From: Ananas comosus
Lineage: Eukaryota; Streptophyta; Magnoliopsida; Poales; Bromeliaceae
Assembly (NCBI RefSeq): GCF_001540865.1
Contig: NC_033623.1
Location: 10,495,952-10,559,951, forward strand
DNA length: 64,000 nt
Reading direction: 5' to 3'
A model generated the notes under the pieces. It was not told the DNA's origin. It saw only the letters and a program-made list of their open reading frames with translations, and searched no databases. Positions 60,934-64,000 of the stretch are shown here, one piece after another (within the stretch, counting starts at the first letter, position 1; every line of letters begins with the position of its first letter). The translations under genes and the position numbers were made by a program.

Positions 60934-63325
60934 AGTTTCACAATGAAGGTAAATACTGCTTCCTGCTATTGATTTTAAGATATTTCAAGGATAATTTGTT
61001 TCTGACTATTTTATTATTGTCTTAGAATGAACTATAGCAACAGTAAAATATTTTGCAAACTGCCTTAGAGGCCTATCTTGGCTAGATTTATGTGTTGAAT
61101 TTTATATCTAGATGACTTTTTTCCAGTTTTTTAGCTAATGTTTCCATACTTTTGATGGTTAAAGGTGTGACCCAAATTTAGAAACATGTTTTTTTCTTGT
61201 ATTTCGCATATTTTTGAATTAGACAAACTGCTTTTCTAAACGATAATTGAAAGATGATCTATAACAACTCATTTATAAATGTTCGTTTGCAGTTAGTTCT
61301 ACTTCAAGAGATTGTCTTCAACTTTTACACTGTACATAATTTTTTTCACACCTAGCTGTTGATTGATTTCTGGTGCATGCTGAGTGTCAAAGATGTTTTT
61401 TTTCTTTTTTTTTTTTTAATTAAGAATGACAATTTGGTGAGGTCTAAATCTAGATGCTCATCCTACTTATCTCCCTAGACTCGGATGTTTGAGACCACTA
61501 TATCAAATTATTGACTTTTGTGTTCATATGAAAATTTGTAGCCATTCTTAAACGTCATCAGACATTTTGAGAGAGATGATTTTTTGGCTCCTGCATGTAT
61601 AGAATGGTTTTATCTTTGTGTAGTTGATTAGCCGCCAGGATGTTTTCGAAGCTCCTAGAGCTCTCTATGTATATCTTACACTAATGAGTTCACGTAATTG
61701 AGGTAGAATTAGTATGTTTTTATAAATTTCTGCATATTAAGCATATACATCACTTTGAATTAACTTCATTGGCATCCTAATTTCCTCCTCTTTGATATCT
61801 CGGCAGGTCGGTACATTGACGGTAAGCTTACTATACAACAAGAGACCTGACACATGCTATATATTCTTTTGTATGATACAGATTAATGCCTTTCAGTTTT
61901 GTAAGTTATGTTATACTTGGTTTTAGATCTAGTATGGTGCTTTTCTTCCCATGAAACAAAGCAATGTTTTTCGCAATACGGATGAAATTATTGGGAATCA
62001 TTTGCTCCCTTGATACTGCGGTGTAAAGTCGAGGATTAAAATGGTAGTGAAGAGCAAAGAATGTATGTATTTCACTGTTTAACCTTGTTTTGGATAGAAT
62101 AATTGCTATGATACCTTTTAAGCATATTCCTTGTTTGCTTTGCAGAAGCTTTCGTTAATTCAAATTTCATTTCGCAACAAAAAGAAGTTGCAAATTCCAC
62201 ATAACGCACCAGTTTGAGTCGAAAGCAGGGAAGTAATATTTGAGTGAATTTATTGGAAATAATTGAGTAGCTAGCTTGTCATGAACTCTTTCAAACTGTT
62301 CTCTGCTGCAATTTAAGCAAAAAGCTTCAGGCATCTAGGTCTCATTTAGGCACTTACTCTTATGGAAGTCCCAACAATTTATGCTTAGTTTGGTAATGCG
62401 GTCGTTAAAGTGCAAATTTTGAATTTCGAAGCCTAGTTTGGTTATGCGGTGGTTAAAAATATTCATTTTAAAAGTTTACAAGGTCCAAAATTTTTGAAAT
62501 TTTTTTTACTTTTTTTTAAAAAAATTTTATGCTATAAAATTGCGGTGATAACCGTGACTAGAGAAACCGTAGCAGGTGACCGGATCAGATCATCCTCATT
62601 TATCTCACACAACCTTAGGGGACTTGACCTAATTGAGGTTGTTCGTACACGTAGAAGTAGCAATTGCGCAACTGCACCAACCTAACTGCTTTAATTCCTC
62701 CCCCCACGTTAATTTCCCCAAGCAACTACTTTTTTTCTCTCTTTTTTTTCCTCCAAAAAAAAGCCTCGCCCTTTTCTAATAACTTTCCAATTCACACCCT
62801 ACTCTACACCCTTTAATTGGAAAAATTATTGGGTGATCGTGGCTTACCACATCAACGTCAACCGTAGACCACCAAATAATTATAGATAGAAATTATTTTT
62901 TCTAAAAAGAATGAGTTTTTGATATGTTAGTAAATCCATACAGCTTATGAGGTGTTCAGATAATAAGCGTAATTATAGTTCGGTTGGAAATCAAATTTAA
63001 TGATAGTCATAATATTTGAAGAGATGTATCGTTTGATCGTAGGGTAGATCTTATTTTTATTCTTAATAAATTTTATTTCACGGCCGAATCGGAATCCGGT
63101 GTATCCGAAGGCCTCTTTAGATTTATGTGCGCGATCTAATAAAAATTCTTCCACTTATCAACTGTTACACATTAATAACTTGCTAGAGTAGTAATAACTG
63201 CTGATTCATCATCTGCACTCTGGTGGTGACCCCCAAATGGTCTCCCCACCGCAACAGAATCTGAGTCATGTAGCACCTACGTCTGAGTGCTGTTAATCCC
63301 ACCACCCGTCATCCTAACTATTCCC
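60934..63325. other. 3' flank of P4H and AT-rich intergenic DNA
   Basis: The 3' untranslated region follows the TAA. A GTAAAT about 16 bases after the stop and a TCGGCAG near 61800 could bound an untranslated intron, which I cannot confirm. The rest to 63325 shows no gene. Confidence 0.5.
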
Positions 63326-63907
63326 TAGGGATGCAAATGGATTTGGGTTTGGTGGAGCTCCCATCCCGATCCGCCCCGAATGGGGCAGTAAATAGGAGAA
63401 AATAAACGGATTCGGGGCAGGAAACGGGATAATTTTTATGATCCGTGGCGGATTCGGGACAGGAAACGGAAAAATTTTTGATCCGCCCCGAATCCGCCTC
63501 CCCATGATCCGCCCCGAATCGGTCCCGAATGTATGTCTTTAAAATTTTTCCATATGTATGTATTTAAAATTTTTGAATTTTGTTGCGAGTTGTGATTGAT
63601 ATTTTTTATTTTTATAGTTGATATTATTAATTATATATAACTTGATAATATTATCAATTAATATTAAAAAATTTGTTGATTTAGATTTATAAAATATTAA
63701 TAATATTATAATTTATAAAACAAATACTATTTGGCGGGGCAGATTCGGGGCGCCGGCGGGAGGCGGGTTATAAGGCGGGGCGGATTATTGGATAACTATT
63801 TTCAACCCGTCACGAATTCGGGGCGGGAGGCGGGGCGGACTTTTTGTAGTCGGGGCGGGAGGCGGGGCGGAGCTCCCGCCCCCAGATCCGCCCCGTTTGC
63901 ATCCCTA
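63326..63907. mobile_element. hAT-type non-autonomous element, TAGGGATGCAAA variant
   Basis: Begins TAGGGATGCAAATGG and ends CCGTTTGCATCCCTA, near-perfect inverted partners. An 8-bp duplication, CTATTCCC, lies at 63318-63325 and 63908-63915. The arms are rich in GATCCGCCCCGAAT-like units and their complement, separated by an AT-rich centre. The ends resemble the elements at 16275 and 19285. Confidence 0.82.
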
Positions 63908-64000
63908 CTATTCCCCCACATTGTCTCAAGCCCAGCGTGCAGCTCGGCTCGGCTCGGCCCGGCTCGGCTCGATCGGAATGTCAGACCTCGTGATCTCGCC
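63908..64000. other. Window end with GGCTC repeats
   Basis: About seven GGCTC/GGCCC pentamers run at 63936-63970. No feature can be judged at the edge. Confidence 0.5.

Overview
The window is nuclear DNA from a flowering plant. It holds four intron-rich genes with plant orthologues, separated by AT-rich DNA full of small transposable elements. GC-rich first exons that fall off into AT-rich introns, as in the WD40 and WAPL genes, point to a commelinid monocot. My best guess is pineapple (Ananas) or a relative; that is from general recognition of the repeats, not a search. Single N characters at 2296, 37975 and 38869 look like assembly gap placeholders.

Layout: (1) 1-7.2 kb is gene-free repeat DNA, including a Pack-MULE that carries a piece of a ketoacyl-CoA reductase gene. 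(2) 7.5-15.3 kb, plus strand: a WDR44-like WD40-repeat gene in seven exons, with an apparent one-base frameshift in exon 1. (3) 15.3-21.1 kb: a decayed Mutator-like element and two hAT-type miniature elements, in the tail-to-tail gap between the WD40 gene and the next gene. (4) 21.2-31.7 kb, minus strand: a CPL1/FIERY2-like RNA polymerase II CTD phosphatase, 18 coding exons, intact (943 aa by my splicing). (5) 31.7-44.4 kb: gene-poor, with a tRNA-derived SINE, several MITEs and one Helitron nested in another. (6) 44.4-55.0 kb, plus strand: WAPL cohesin-release factor, 13 coding exons, intact (937 aa). (7) 55.0-58.1 kb: a Mutator-type foldback element and a second SINE copy. (8) 58.1-60.9 kb, plus strand: a prolyl 4-hydroxylase with a complete catalytic domain but no visible membrane-anchor exon with an ATG. 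(9) 60.9-64.0 kb: AT-rich DNA and a third hAT-type element.

The four genes are unrelated housekeeping or regulatory genes: a probable membrane-traffic or scaffold WD40 protein, transcription and RNA processing, sister-chromatid cohesion, and secretory-pathway protein hydroxylation. Nothing suggests that they form a pathway. I found no previously undescribed multi-gene system. The novelty lies in the transposable elements, several of which can be delimited to the base by target-site duplications, and in two gene-model anomalies (WD40 frameshift, P4H N-terminus). Exon boundaries were set by eye from GT/AG sites, reading phase and remembered family sequence. Phases closed throughout all four genes, apart from the one frameshift.
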